Positions 29,337-40,100 of a stretch of DNA of 64,000 nucleotides are shown one piece after another. The notes beneath the pieces were generated by a model. The model worked only from the letters and a program-made list of their open reading frames with translations, did not search any database and was not told where the DNA came from. Within the stretch, counting starts at the first letter, position 1; every line of letters begins with the position of its first letter. This stretch comes from Valencia hispanica. Taxonomy: Eukaryota > Chordata > Actinopteri > Cyprinodontiformes > Valenciidae. The position numbers and the translations under genes were made by a program. The stretch spans positions 1,766,001 to 1,830,000 of the forward strand of contig OY747705.1 of NCBI GenBank assembly GCA_963556495.2, given 5' to 3'.

Positions 29337-31971
29337 CAACAAATTAGAATGCACCGATAAATTGTTCTTGGCGTATAATGTTAAATTGATGGATGAGATG
29401 GAGCAGCAGGAACACAGGTTAACTAAAGTTCAGCGACAGATGGATGGGGTGCTGCAGGATCAGGAAAGATTAGCATTTGTGGTAAGGGGTCAAGCTGCAG
29501 ACCTTTCAGGGAGTGCCAGCCCCAGTCAACGTGATGAATGTGCAGCAGTTCTACAGGTCGAAAATATGCAGACGTTGGGGGACAAGGGGAGTGAGGGACC
29601 ATTTATGAATACCAGATCTAAGTTGTCACTGGGGGCAAGTGGAGGCCCTGATTTAATGCTTCCTTTAGTGGGAGCATCAGATGGTTCAGTAATTTACAAA
29701 CCATGGAAGATGGCTGACATATCTGCCATCATTCTGCAACTCCCTGCTTTGACTGGTGGAGGAAACTGTTGGATAAATAAATTAAATCAGCTGACTTCAG
29801 GGCAAACTCTAGCGGTGGGGGATTGGAAAGCTATTATGGGTAGAATGTTGACATTGACAGATTATAATGAGATGATGCTCCAGTGCCAGTTAGCATGTGT
29901 ACTTGATGAAGCCCCATTCACGCATCATGCACATGATCTTGCCGAGTGGGTCAGAAGAAAATATCCTACTCCGCCTGCGTCTAAAATTTTGAAATTTCCC
30001 TGGTCAACTGATGTTACTCCCGCAGAACATATGGCAAAATGTAAAGATAAATGGGTTGCCGTTACTGGAGAACACCCTCGAGATCCGGGAAATAATCGGA
30101 TTTGGTTTAGAGAAGCAGTTTTAGCAGGCATGCCAGAGTCTGTTGCTACATTGATGAAACATTCTGATCCAATCTGGCGTTCTCAGTACCCACATAAACC
30201 TCAGGCTGAGGAAGGTATTGCAGACACTATTGCAGGCTTACTTGAAGTTGGAGTTTTAGAACCATCAAACTCTTCATATAACACCCCTATTCTTCCCGTG
30301 GAAAAACAAGGTACTGGTAAATACAGAATGGCACATGATTTGCGTGCTATTAATGAGGCCCTTAGAACCCCTCCCATTTCTACACCGAATCCGTATACAG
30401 CTCTGGCATCACTGACTCCTGATTTAAAATGGTTTACCTGCATAGATTTGGCTAATGCATTTTTCTGTTTACCGCTCCATCCTTCTGTCAGGGATATTTT
30501 TTCATTTACATTCAGGGGCAGGAAGCTACGTTATAGTAGGCTTCCGCAGGGTTTTGCTTTATCTCCAGGTATTTTTAATCAGGTGTTGAAGCAGTCATTA
30601 AGCACTGTACAGCTCCCTCCAGGCTGTGTACTGACCCAATATGTGGACGATTTACTTTTAGCATCCCCTACTGTTGAAAAGTGCATAGCAGCGACTCTAG
30701 TTGTGTTGCAACATTTGGGAAAAGAGGGATTCAAAGTCTCCCGCGATAAGCTTCAGTTGGTCAGGCAGGAAGTCCAGTTCCTGGGGCGAAGGGTGACCGG
30801 TCAAGGGGCTGGACTGACGGACACCCACAAGAATGCTATTTTGGCCCATTCTAAACCTCTCACTGTTAAATCAATGCTGTCATTTCTGGGACTGACAAAT
30901 TTTTCAAAACATTATGTGCCTAATTACACAAACCTTACCACACCACTCAGGGCTCTTGTAAATGCTCATGGTATGAAAAATCTGCATGCTAAATTAGAAT
31001 GGGACATACCAGCTGAGGAGGCATTTATTAAGTTGAAACAGGCTCTAGCACAAGCAGCTGATTTAGCCACTCCTGACTATACGTGTCCATTTTTTCTTAA
31101 CACATCAGAAACAGATGGGGTGGTTAATGGGATTTTGTTTCAGAAAAAAGGTGGTCAGAGACACATTCTTATGTATCTTAGCATAAAGCTGCAAGCTATT
31201 GAAATGAGACAGCCGCCTTGCACGAGACATGCAGCAGGAATTGCACATCTAGTGGAAAAAACATCACACATTGTCAGGGGTTATCCACTTCATATTTTGA
31301 CATCTCATGGTGTCATGGCATTGGTTAATTCTGAGACGTTTACTCTTTCTACTTTGCGTCAGCAGCGGATTAGCAGAGTTTTGGAAGCACCAAACATTAT
31401 TTTTATGCATGAAGGAATAAACATGGCTGACCAAATCACCGCCTCTGGGGAGCAGCATGACTGTGTCAGGCTGAATTCTGTTGCTCAAAAAATACGTTCT
31501 GATTTACGGTCTGATCCCTTATCTACAGATTTTGTGCTCTATACAGATGTTTGTTGTTTCAGAGATGGACAGGGCCAGTTGAGATCAGGTTTTGCAGTTG
31601 TTGAGCAGAATGGAGATTCACTACAGACTGTCGTTTCAGGGAAGCTGGACGGCAAGCAGAGCGCACAGCGTGCTGAGATAAGGGCTCTTATTGAAGCATG
31701 CAAATGGGGAAGAGATAAAGACGTCACGATTTACACTGATTCAAACTACGGGTTTTCTGTTATACATTATGAATTACCACAGTGGAAGAGAGCAGGTTTT
31801 GTTACTGCTACTGGTAAACCTGTACACCATCATGCAGATATTATGGAGCTTTTGGATGTTGTACAGTTACCAGCTAACCTCGCTGTTCTTAAGTGTAGGG
31901 GTCACAGCAAGGCTGACACCGTTGACGCGTGGGGAAATAGGGCGTCATCGAGCGGTCTAATTCAACTTTAA
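29254..31971 (+). CDS. ERV-1 Gag-RT-RNase H continuous frame (905 codons)
   Basis: Open from 29254 to TAA 31969-31971 without a stop. Residues 1-300 look like retroviral Gag: a charged helix with MDEMEQQEHR, then KMADISAIILQLPALTGG and a capsid-like NRIWFREAVLAGMPES. At about residue 301 the sequence passes directly into RT (QYPHKPQAEEGIADTI), so nucleocapsid and protease are missing but the frame is kept. RT shows CIDLANAFFCLPLHP, LPQGFALSPGIFN and catalytic YVDD at 463-466. RNase H has Asp765, Glu808 and Asp829; the domain stops at GNRA, just before the expected last Asp. Integrase does not follow in frame. An unbroken frame this long among decayed elements suggests youth or retention; a pol-like enzyme without protease would not be processed normally. 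Confidence 0.8.
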   Translation: MVPEGIIREVSHRMCSGEEKRQLLNLVSNKLECTDKLFLAYNVKLMDEMEQQEHRLTKVQRQMDGVLQDQERLAFVVRGQAADLSGSASPSQRDECAAVLQVENMQTLGDKGSEGPFMNTRSKLSLGASGGPDLMLPLVGASDGSVIYKPWKMADISAIILQLPALTGGGNCWINKLNQLTSGQTLAVGDWKAIMGRMLTLTDYNEMMLQCQLACVLDEAPFTHHAHDLAEWVRRKYPTPPASKILKFPWSTDVTPAEHMAKCKDKWVAVTGEHPRDPGNNRIWFREAVLAGMPESVATLMKHSDPIWRSQYPHKPQAEEGIADTIAGLLEVGVLEPSNSSYNTPILPVEKQGTGKYRMAHDLRAINEALRTPPISTPNPYTALASLTPDLKWFTCIDLANAFFCLPLHPSVRDIFSFTFRGRKLRYSRLPQGFALSPGIFNQVLKQSLSTVQLPPGCVLTQYVDDLLLASPTVEKCIAATLVVLQHLGKEGFKVSRDKLQLVRQEVQFLGRRVTGQGAGLTDTHKNAILAHSKPLTVKSMLSFLGLTNFSKHYVPNYTNLTTPLRALVNAHGMKNLHAKLEWDIPAEEAFIKLKQALAQAADLATPDYTCPFFLNTSETDGVVNGILFQKKGGQRHILMYLSIKLQAIEMRQPPCTRHAAGIAHLVEKTSHIVRGYPLHILTSHGVMALVNSETFTLSTLRQQRISRVLEAPNIIFMHEGINMADQITASGEQHDCVRLNSVAQKIRSDLRSDPLSTDFVLYTDVCCFRDGQGQLRSGFAVVEQNGDSLQTVVSGKLDGKQSAQRAEIRALIEACKWGRDKDVTIYTDSNYGFSVIHYELPQWKRAGFVTATGKPVHHHADIMELLDVVQLPANLAVLKCRGHSKADTVDAWGNRASSSGLIQL

Positions 31972-31996
31972 ATTTACAGCGGGCAGAGAACCACAG

Positions 31997-32308
31997 GTGT
32001 CACCGCACCCTGACCCGGACCCTCGCAGTGACCATCAGCAGCTGAAGGGCCTCGTCTCCTCCTTCCTTCCGGCTCCCCGTGACGTGCAGGGACCTGCGGT
32101 GTCTCCTTCCGAGGCTGGGCGTGTTTGGCTAAGGGTGTATAAAAGAAAGTGGCAGGAGCCAAGGTGGTCTGGCCCGTTCCAGGTTGCTGCTCGTACAACC
32201 CATGCTGTCCAGCTACGGGGAAAGGGTTCTACTTGGTTTCATTGGTCTCAGTGTGCTCTGGCCCCCGACCCCTCTCCTGTCCCTCACGCTGCAGCAGCTC
32301 TCCGCTGA
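31997..32308 (+). pseudogene. ERV-1 integrase carboxy-terminal domain fragment
   Basis: In the +1 frame relative to the long frame, VWLRVYKRKWQEPRWSGPF near 32128-32185 and a following TTHAVQLRGKGSTWFHWSQC match the SH3-like carboxy domain of gammaretrovirus-type integrases. The zinc-binding HHCC and DDE core are absent, so a deletion of roughly 1 kb joins RNase H to this end. It cannot integrate DNA. The fragment ends at 32308. Confidence 0.75.
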
Positions 32309-33260
32309 CCAGGGAGAATCTCTTTGCGGCGGGTGGTGTCGGTTCTGACTAGGCGGTGTCGACTGCCGAAGCCAGGAGGCGGGGCCTGACCCACCCAGAA
32401 GATTGGTTGAAGTTGCTGTAATCATCCAGTGTAATCTATATGTGCAAAAAATTGGGCGAGATAAGCAATTTGGACTTGCTTTTCTCGAAGAGGGATTGTA
32501 CCGAAGAGAAAAGATCGCAAGAAATCGAACACATTTCACAGCAGGTTTTGACCACCTCACAATCGGTGGGGGAAGCTATTGGAGGCGGGGCCTGTCTGTG
32601 CATTTGTGTTTATTGGGGGAAATGTTCAGTTAATGAAGTAACTGTCATTTCAGTGAGGGCGATCTGCAGAAAAGACAGTAACTTTGGGAAAAATAAAGAG
32701 TCCACTGTACTGAATCATTTCATCACTCTGGTAGCCACCTGCTGCCAGAGAAATAAACAAGAGCGAAGACTAGAGAACAAAATAATAAAGACTGAACACT
32801 TATTAATAATTTTTCTTGTATTTTACAGGTTGTTTAACCAATTTTTATTTACAGGTGCAGATTGCTAGACACTGCCTAAGAGGGTGTCAAAGAATTTTTA
32901 AGTAGTCGATTTGTAGGATTTTTTCTTAATATTCAGTTTTTACGGTTTTATAAAACTTTTTAGTAATAAGATAAAACATTTTAAGGAGTGTTTAAAGTAT
33001 AATCAGGTTGACTGACTACTAATTTTTGTTTTACTTATCCTTTTTTCATTATTATGTGGTTTTTGTAGGATGTTTTTGGGGTTGGTGACAACTGCTAGAG
33101 TTTGCTTTTACTAAAAGAATATTGAGAATTAGGTTAAAACATAAAAAACAATAATAATAAATTAGAAAAAATATATATATATTGCTTAAAGGTAAAGATA
33201 AAGATAAAAAAAACAGACACTCTTCTCATTTTAAATAATCATGTTAGAAAGAGGGACGAT
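32309..33260 (+). other. ERV-1 interval where Env should lie, unrecognised
   Basis: The open frame at 32440-32868 begins MCKKLGEISNLDLLFSKRDC and is hydrophilic, with no signal peptide, cleavage site or fusion peptide that I can recognise. From about 32880 the sequence is very AT-rich. Surface-protein coding sequence appears lost or beyond recognition. Confidence 0.4.
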
Positions 33261-33494
33261 TTGTTAAATAATATGTTTGGTAAATGGAAGACTCTGGCAA
33301 TGTCTATAATGGTTTCTTTAGCAGTATTTGTGTCAACTATGGTGTTATGTGGATGTTGCTGTATTCCTTGTATACGTTCTTTGCTCACAAAGTGTATTGA
33401 AAAAGCTGTTGGTGATAATGTGCAAGGTCAATATTTGTTACTCCCTCACATGGAGCCTGAAGGAGAAGTACAGAGGAGTGGTCAATCTATTTGA
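33261..33494 (+). pseudogene. ERV-1 Env transmembrane carboxy end
   Basis: The 77-codon frame has a membrane segment (MSIMVSLAVFVSTMVLCG) followed by CCCIPCIRSLL and a short cytoplasmic tail ending RSGQSI. A membrane anchor directly followed by a Cys-rich palmitoylation-type motif is characteristic of retroviral transmembrane subunits. The ectodomain, including fusion peptide and heptad repeats, is missing. Its position just before a purine-rich tract fits the 3' end of a provirus. Confidence 0.7.
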
Positions 33495-33511
33495 AAAATA
33501 GATTGAAAGAG

Positions 33512-34000
33512 GGATTTGTTGTATTCTACTTTTTTGGGGCTATTTTTTATTATGCAGTACATATGTTTTAATTATATCTTTTTTTAAGCTTTAGAAGTAA
33601 TAGGCCTGTTTATATTATTCAGGGTAGTAAAACATGACTCTGTTACCAGTATTTTATAGGGTTTAAGGTTTTAAGTAAACAAACTCTTGAGTAAAGATAT
33701 GAACTGAAAGCAGGGAGGATCAGTTATAACTCTGGTTCATGTTACAACCCGAGTTCATGGTACTCCTGGTACGGTCAGGAGACCTGGAGAAAATAAATGA
33801 CCTGTCAAGATGTAGAAGGAGGAGAGAGGAGTCATGTGATATGTTCTTTGTTCTTTTGGAAATAAAAATGGTACAGCCTTGTAGAAAAGCAAGTCAGATT
33901 TTGTCTGGCTCCCATCTGCAGGTGCGTCCTTTTGAAACAGATATCTGTTTGTGTGTGTTGTTTTTACTCTCTGTCTCTCAGTTCTGGGTCTTATTTTGAA
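33512..34000 (+). repeat. Putative partial 3' LTR of ERV-1
   Basis: A purine-rich GAAAGAGGGATTTG at about 33505-33518 precedes TGTTGTATTC, a plausible LTR start. GGAAATAAAAATGG near 33859 and a T-rich, CTCTCTGTCTCTC end resemble promoter/R/U5 sequence. The sequence is cut by the L2-B LINE near 34000, and no 5' LTR partner was found, so this rests on position and composition. Confidence 0.4.
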
Positions 34001-36344
34001 GCAGTTCCCGCTGGGGTTTTGGAGTTCGGCGCCCCCACCCCCCGGAGTAAAAAAAAAGCGAGTTCCAGAGCACATAAAAAAAGAAGCCGACAGTGTCTTA
34101 GCAGAGGAAACGCTGGACAGTTTTGTCCTGTTAGATGCTGGGACTCTTGATAAAGTTTTCTCCTCAGTGAGGCCCACCACATGTGTTTTGGACCCAATCC
34201 CCACTTAATTTTTCAAGCAATTTTATGAATCTTTTAGGGATGAGATTTTAACCATGATGAATTGGTCCCTTCAGACGGGGGTCTTTTCTGCCGCCTTTTA
34301 AGGGGTGGTAGTGAGGCCCCTGCTGAAGAACAGGAATTTAGATTTTAATGATTTAAACAATTACTGACCGGTATCTAACTTACCGTTCTTAAGCAAAGTT
34401 TTAGAAAAGCTTGTTTTAATTTAACTTAATAATTTTATTAATGCTCATTATGTCCTGGAGAAATTTCAGTCTGGTTTTAGGGTGATCCACAGCACAGAGA
34501 CGGCCCTTCTGAAGATTTAAAATGATTTTAGATTAAACTATGATGCCCAGAAGATGACAATGTTGGTTCTACTGGATCTAAGCGCTGCCTTTGATACAGT
34601 AGACCACACTATTCTTTTAACCCGTTTAAAACAGATTGGCCTCTCTGGTGCTGTTCACAAATGGTTTACATCCTATCTCACAGACAGGACTTTTATGGTA
34701 AGTTTAGATACCTGCTTCTCTAAGGTCCACAAGATCACATGTGGTGTGCCCCAGGGTTCGAATTTAGGCCCAGTGATTTTTAACCTGTATATGCACCCTC
34801 TTGGCAGTGTCATCAGAGGACATGGAGGTACCTTTCACAGTTATGCTGACGATACACAGTTGTATATCTCCGTGACTCCTGATGACACATGGCCAATGAA
34901 TGCACTTTTTAACTGCATTTTAGATATCAAGTCCTGGATGGCAGAAAACTTTCTCCAGCTCAACCAGGACAAAACTGAAGTTTTAGTCATCGGTCCTGAG
35001 GCTCAGAGAGAGAAACTTTTACCAAAACTACAATCACTGTCTTTTAATCCTTCTTTACAAGTGAAGAACCAGGGTGTGATTTTTGACTCTGAGCTGACTT
35101 TTATCCCTCACATTAAAAATATTACTAAAATAGGTTTTTATCATCTAAAGACATTGCCAGAGTCCGCCCCATTCTCTCTCGGGTCAACACAGAGACCCTA
35201 ATGCATGCTTTTATCAGCAGTAGGATTGATTACTGTAATGCCCTGCTTTCTGGTCTTCCCAAAAAAAGAGTATCTCAGGTTTACAACTTCTACAAAATTC
35301 AGCAGCACGTGTCCTGACGAAGACCAGGAGGCGGGAGCACATTACACCGGTCTCAAAATCACTGCATTGGCTCCCCGTGTGTCTCAGGATTTATTTTAAG
35401 GTTCTTTTAATGGTTTTTAAGTGTCTTAATGGTCTTGGGCCTTCTTATCTTTCAGAACAACTTTTACCTGATGAACCTACGTGGTCTCTGCACTCCTCTG
35501 GCAGCCGTCTCCTTGTCATCCCAAAAGTCAGGACACACACTCATGGTGAGGCGTCTTTCCAGTTTTATGGCCCTCACCTCTGGAACAGGCTGCCAGAGGA
35601 CCTCAGGGCCCCAGAGGACGTTCATGTTTTTAAGACCAGGCTCAAGACTCACCTTTTTAGCCTAGCTTTTAATTGATTATTATTTATAAGTATCTGCTTG
35701 ATTGTTCTGCATGTTTTACCTGATCAAACTTTATCAATGTTTTACACTAAATGATTCTAAATTTTATCAGTGTTAAAATATTAATAAGTGTTTCACTATA
35801 TAACTCATACTTATTTACTCTTTATTTTAATATTTTTAAATGATGTGATGAATGATTATATTTTCTCAGAGTTTTACTATCTAATCTTATCACATTTATT
35901 TACTGTTTATCTTTAGATTTTAATTTGTTATCTTAATCCCCGCTCCAGTGTTTCCTCTGTGGGAGCCCTCTGCCCCGGGAGCGGTGGTCGGCTGCGGCCG
36001 CCTAGGTGGAGGTGTGGGTCTTGGCCTTGCCTCCACTGGGCGCCCGGTGTCGGTGCCTCGTTTGCTGCTGTTGATCCATTGCTGCCGGTGCAGATGGCTC
36101 CTCTGATGGCGTTTCCTTGCATGGTTCATCTGCACTCAGCCCATTGTCCTTTTTTACTGTTGCGTTTAACTGTGTGTGTGCGTGGGAGTTGGGTTGGGGG
36201 GTATAACTGACCATGCTTTTAAATCTGTGGGGTAGGGATAGGAATGTAGTTTTACGCGGGGTCATTTTAATCTGTAAAGCACTTTGTGATGCAATTTTGT
36301 ATGAAAAGCACTTTGTAAATAAAGTTTGATTTGATAATTTGCTC
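34001..36344 (+). mobile_element. L2-type LINE (L2-B), long 5'-truncated copy
   Basis: This is the longest L2-B here. It keeps the end of the region upstream of RT, the whole RT, and a 3' UTR ending GTTTGATTTGAT near 36335. The 1.2-kb copy at 883-2153 matches its 3' half. The endonuclease is missing. Confidence 0.85.
34047..35676 (+). pseudogene. L2-B reverse transcriptase, frameshifted
   Basis: Pieces in order: EHIKKEADSVLAEETLDSFV near 34070, a frame-broken PVSNLPFLSKVLEKL block near 34367, the palm frame at 34554-35201 with [30 protein letters not shown] and catalytic YADDTQLYI, then FFQLNQDKTEV-type blocks, and finally the carboxy frame at 35377-35676 with YLSEQLLPDEP and [11 protein letters not shown]. 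At least four frame breaks separate them. The palm is intact, but no complete protein can be made. Confidence 0.85.
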
Positions 36345-36579
36345 AGACTAGATAGGGTTGCAAATAAGGGAGGTGGAGTAGCCATTTATTGTCAAGAGCA
36401 TATACCAGTTAAAACCAGAAGTGACCTAGGAGGTGGCTGGAAATACAATGTCCTTATATAAAATCAATATTAATGGGATGTTGCTATAGACCCCTAAAAG
36501 CAACCACAATGTGCTTGGATAATATATGTAAAGTGCTGGACAATGTATGTGACACAAATCACGAGGTGTTTTTTTTTTC

Positions 36580-37282
36580 TTTTAGGAGACTTTAATATAG
36601 ACTGGAGATTGAAAGACTGTCAACTTAAAGCGAGATTACTTTCTCTAGCAGATACTTGTAATCTATCACAAGTAATTAAGAAGCCTACTAGAATATGTAG
36701 AAGAGGGGATGGAGTTATATCTGCAACTTGTATCGATTTGATATTTACAAATGTTTCTGAGCTGTGTTCCAGTGTAGCTTCCATTCCAGTAGGCTGTAGT
36801 GACCACAACCTTATTGTTATGGAAGAAAAACAAAAATACACAAAGGGGGTCAGAAAATTGTTCTCAAGAGAGTTTTCAAAAACTTTAATGAAAACCATTA
36901 TTGTAATGAAATAAGAGAGGTGGACTGGGCTGAAGTTCTACGAAAAGAAGATCTGGATCTTTCACTGGGTGAGTTTGACAACGTATTGCTCCCAATTGTA
37001 AATACATTTGCACCAAAAAGGAAGTTTAATGTGCGGAAATCTATGTCTCCTTGGTTATATCAGGAACTAAAAACACATATGATTGAGAGGGGTAGAGCTA
37101 AGGCAGATGCTGTAAAATCAGGTAGTGAAAGGGAAGGAGGCAAATATCGTAAATTAAGAAACTTTGTTACAATGTTTTATAAAGCCAAAAAGAAAAGGTA
37201 TTATCATAATAGAATTAGCAGTATTATTATTGATAGTAAGACAATTTGGAAGGTTCTCATATCAGCTTATGGGAAAAAGTGA
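36580..37282 (+). pseudogene. LINE endonuclease end and linker
   Basis: The first frame (to 36914) contains LLGDFNIDWR, an IDLIFTN block and GCSDHNLIV, the GDFN and SDH motifs of an APE-type endonuclease carboxy half. The linker continues in another frame at 36920-37282 with a basic KAKKKRYYHNRIS stretch. The amino-terminal catalytic Asn and Glu motifs are missing. In an intact element this enzyme nicks target DNA to prime reverse transcription. Confidence 0.75.
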
Positions 37283-37702
37283 CAGATCGACACCATCTTT
37301 TCTAGAGGCAGAGGGAAATTTTATAACTAAACAAAGGGAAATTGCTAACTATCTGAGTGTTTATTTTAGTGATTAAATCCAGAATTTAAAAGATAGTATG
37401 AAGACAAATGATAACTATGTAGAACACTCAACTGAGCTAAAAGTTGATGAGAAATAAATCTTGTGGTTTTCACCTGGAAAGAGTTACGGTGTCGACAGTA
37501 GAAAAATTAATAAGATCGAGCAAGGATAAACCAGCAGGTATTGATAATTTGGATGTAAGATTGCTTAAACCTGTAGCAGATGTCTTGGTTCTACCTATCA
37601 TATTATTAATTTAAGTTTGGAGAAATCAGTCTGCCCAGCTCAGTGGAAGATTGCAAAAATCCTTCCACTGCCTAAAAACCACAAACCACAAATTTTTCGG
37701 GG

Positions 37703-38811
37703 ATGAATAGTAGGCCGATAAGTATATTACCCACCCAAAGCAAAATCATGGAAAGAATAGTTTATGAGCAAATTCAAAACTATTTCTGTATAAATGACTT
37801 GAACACAGCTCATCAACATGCCTACAGGAAGGGACATTCTACAGCTACAGCGTTAACACAAATGACTGATGAATGGCTGAAAGATACTGATGCAGGAAAG
37901 ATAGTGTGTTCTGTTTTACTAGATTTTAGTGCCGCTTTTGATATTCTTGACGATAAATTATTAAGTAAGAAATTGCACTGCTATGGTTTTGATAGGGATT
38001 CTGTTGCATGGATCAATAGTTATCTTACCAATACAAAATATTGTGTATATTTTAATGGAGGTCATTCTCAGAAATGAGGGTTATGAACTGTGGAGTGCCA
38101 CAGGGGAGTTCTTTGGGGCCACTTTTATTTTCAATATTTACTCATGATTTTCCATTCATTTTAAATAATGCTTCCATTGCCATGTATGCAGATGATTCAA
38201 CCATACATTCAGCAGTGTTTACGTCAAGAGAGATTGAAGAAACTCTAACTGAAGAGCTTGTGCAAGAGCTGAGATGGGTTAACATAAATAAATTGGTACT
38301 TAATATAGAAAAAACTAAATGTATAGTATTATGCTCTAAGAGGGGAAGGAGAGTAGAGCCAAGACTGCAATTAAAACTAGATGACATGGAAATAGAACAG
38401 AAGTTAAGCTACTTGGTGTATTGATTGACAGCCATATGGAAAAATCAGATTGATGAAATGCTGAAGAAAATGGGTAGAGGGATGGCTGCAATTAGATATT
38501 GTAAAACATATTTACCAGGACACCTGATTAAACAATTAATGCAAGCTTTAGTTCTCTCTCAGCTAGATTACTGTACAGTTATATGGTCCAACACATCAGA
38601 ATATAATCTCAATCGATTACAGGTAGCTCAAAACAAAGCTGCCCATATAGTGCTTAATTGTTCATACAGAACTACAGTTTTTGATATGTTGAATATGTTA
38701 AACTGGCTACCAGTTAAAAGTAGGTTGTTTTATTCTCATCTTGGTTTCGTAACAAATGTTATGACAACAAGGACTCCTGTCACTATATTTAAAAGGAGTG
38801 ATGACCTGTAA
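37703..38811 (+). pseudogene. LINE reverse transcriptase in three frames
   Basis: RT blocks: RPISILPTQSKIMERIVYEQ at 37712, HAYRKGHSTATALTQM, motif A LLDFSAAFDIL near 37916; then a frame break near 38077; NCGVPQGSSLGPLLF at 38086 and MYADDST at 38182; a further break at 38424; and a carboxy LSQLDYCTVIW with LNWLPVKSR at 38557-38730. All three catalytic Asp positions are present in pieces. The copy is dead through frameshifts. Confidence 0.8.
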
Positions 38812-38880
38812 TTTTCACTTTTCCATGAGAAACAATTTATGTTATGATTGCCTAACGATTATACACTGCCCGGGAAGCCA

Positions 38881-39117
38881 ATATTTAAAAGTGAAGCGTT
38901 TGTTTACCCCTGGATTCGTCAACCAGCCCACGTGCACGCACACTCAAATACGTGGTTTCAATTTCTGGCCGACTTGACGTCAAGTCGGCGCAGGATATAC
39001 CATATATAGACATCGCAGACCTACCTATGCTGCAGGAAGTCCGCACTCCCTCTCTCCCCTTTCCCCCTCGCTCCTCTCCCCCTCATATTCAGTCGAGCGT
39101 CGCCATTACTGAATTCT
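38881..39117. other. Unassigned; CT-rich stretch
   Basis: A pyrimidine-rich tract at 39040-39085 and a GACTTGACGTCAAGTC palindrome at 38972-38987. No gene was recognised. Confidence 0.3.
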
Positions 39118-39385
39118 AGTGATGGGAATTCCAGCTCTTTTTGGAGAGCCAGTTCTTTTGGCTTGGCTCACCATAAAGAGCCGGCTCTTTCGGCTCCTCA
39201 GATTTTCTGTTGCTTAAAGTGTATTTATTACCAAAATTAATGCAAAACGATGTGTACAAAATGTACCAAAACAAGCAGGGGGGAATGAAAAAAAAAAAAA
39301 CGGCTCCCAATGACGAGCCGTCTCCCATTGTTCACTTCAAAGAGTTAACTCTTAGAGCTGGTTCGTTCGCGACCGACACATCACC
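39118..39385. mobile_element. hAT-like MITE
   Basis: The left end AGTGATGGGAATTCCAGCTC and the right end, read inverted, GGTGATGTGTCGGTCGC share GTGATG ends, and GAGCC/GGCTC words recur in inverted order inside. A run of 13 A lies at 39288-39300. Fish hAT MITEs often have this AGTGATGGGA start. The 8-bp target duplication is not convincing, so the ends are approximate. It has no coding capacity. Confidence 0.55.
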
Positions 39386-40100
39386 GATTCGAAGTACGAA
39401 CTCCACCGTGAAAGATGCAGAAAGTTTCTTCACGGAATGATGCATGAAGAAGACATATTCGTGTCAGCCTTTTATTTTAATCAGGTAAATCAGCTAAAAC
39501 AATTTCTACCAGAAACGTAATGCACACGTGAGTTGCTCTTGTTGACTGCCAGAATCAACAGGGAAATATTTTTTCTATTTTTTTTTACGCCGGAATCCTT
39601 TACGATTTTGGGACAATATCAGGCGAAGTTGGCATCGAAGCTCTGTTTGGAGAAAGGGGCAATTCCAACAATCAGAGACTTGCCTGCAATTGAAACGGTA
39701 AGGCTGTGTTTTTATTGCTCTGCTGTGTGTAACAAACAGCAGCTAACTGCTGATGTGGCCATTGTATGCTAGCGGGAGTAGTAGATATGGGTTAGATATG
39801 CTGAAGCGTTACCTGCGGTGTCAACCCCCCTCCTTCCTGCCACCAACTTAAATTATGGAATATGTTCAGGTCCTCTTTTACTAAATGGCTTTGTGTCTAT
39901 GTTATATGTTACATGAATCCATGCTTATTTTGTAAAAATGATATGTAAATTGTGATTTTGACCACAGGAAGAACACCACTCATATGTGTATATATGAGAT
40001 AGCTGATTGTTGGATCAATAAACAATGACAATTCACAGAATAGGTTAAATCACTCTCATATTCCACCAAATCCCAAACAACCAATGGGTTTGCAGTTTTA
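39386..40100. other. Unassigned DNA
   Basis: No recognisable element or gene. Short frames only. Confidence 0.3.

Larger units (their letters stand above)
29061..34000 (+). mobile_element. Endogenous retrovirus (ERV-1), internally deleted
   Basis: An old fish retroviral copy: a Gag-like amino part, RT and RNase H in one long frame, the carboxy end of integrase, the membrane end of Env, and a likely partial 3' LTR, in the right order on the plus strand. The nucleocapsid-protease region, the integrase core and nearly all of Env are missing. No 5' LTR or PBS was identified. An L2-B LINE cuts the 3' side near 34000. Confidence 0.8.
36345..38880 (+). mobile_element. Jockey/CR1-group LINE, decayed
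   Basis: A non-LTR element begins inside the endonuclease right after the L2-B tail and runs through RT to about 38880. Its RT motifs (VPQGSSLGPLLF, YADDST) place it in the broad CR1/L2/Jockey group, but I cannot name the family. No clear 3' UTR or tail is visible. It is older than the L2-B beside it, judging by stops. Confidence 0.7.

Noticed and set aside
39110..39393. An 8-bp target duplication around the hAT-like MITE
   Set aside because: The flanking octamers agree at about five of eight positions at best, too few to claim.
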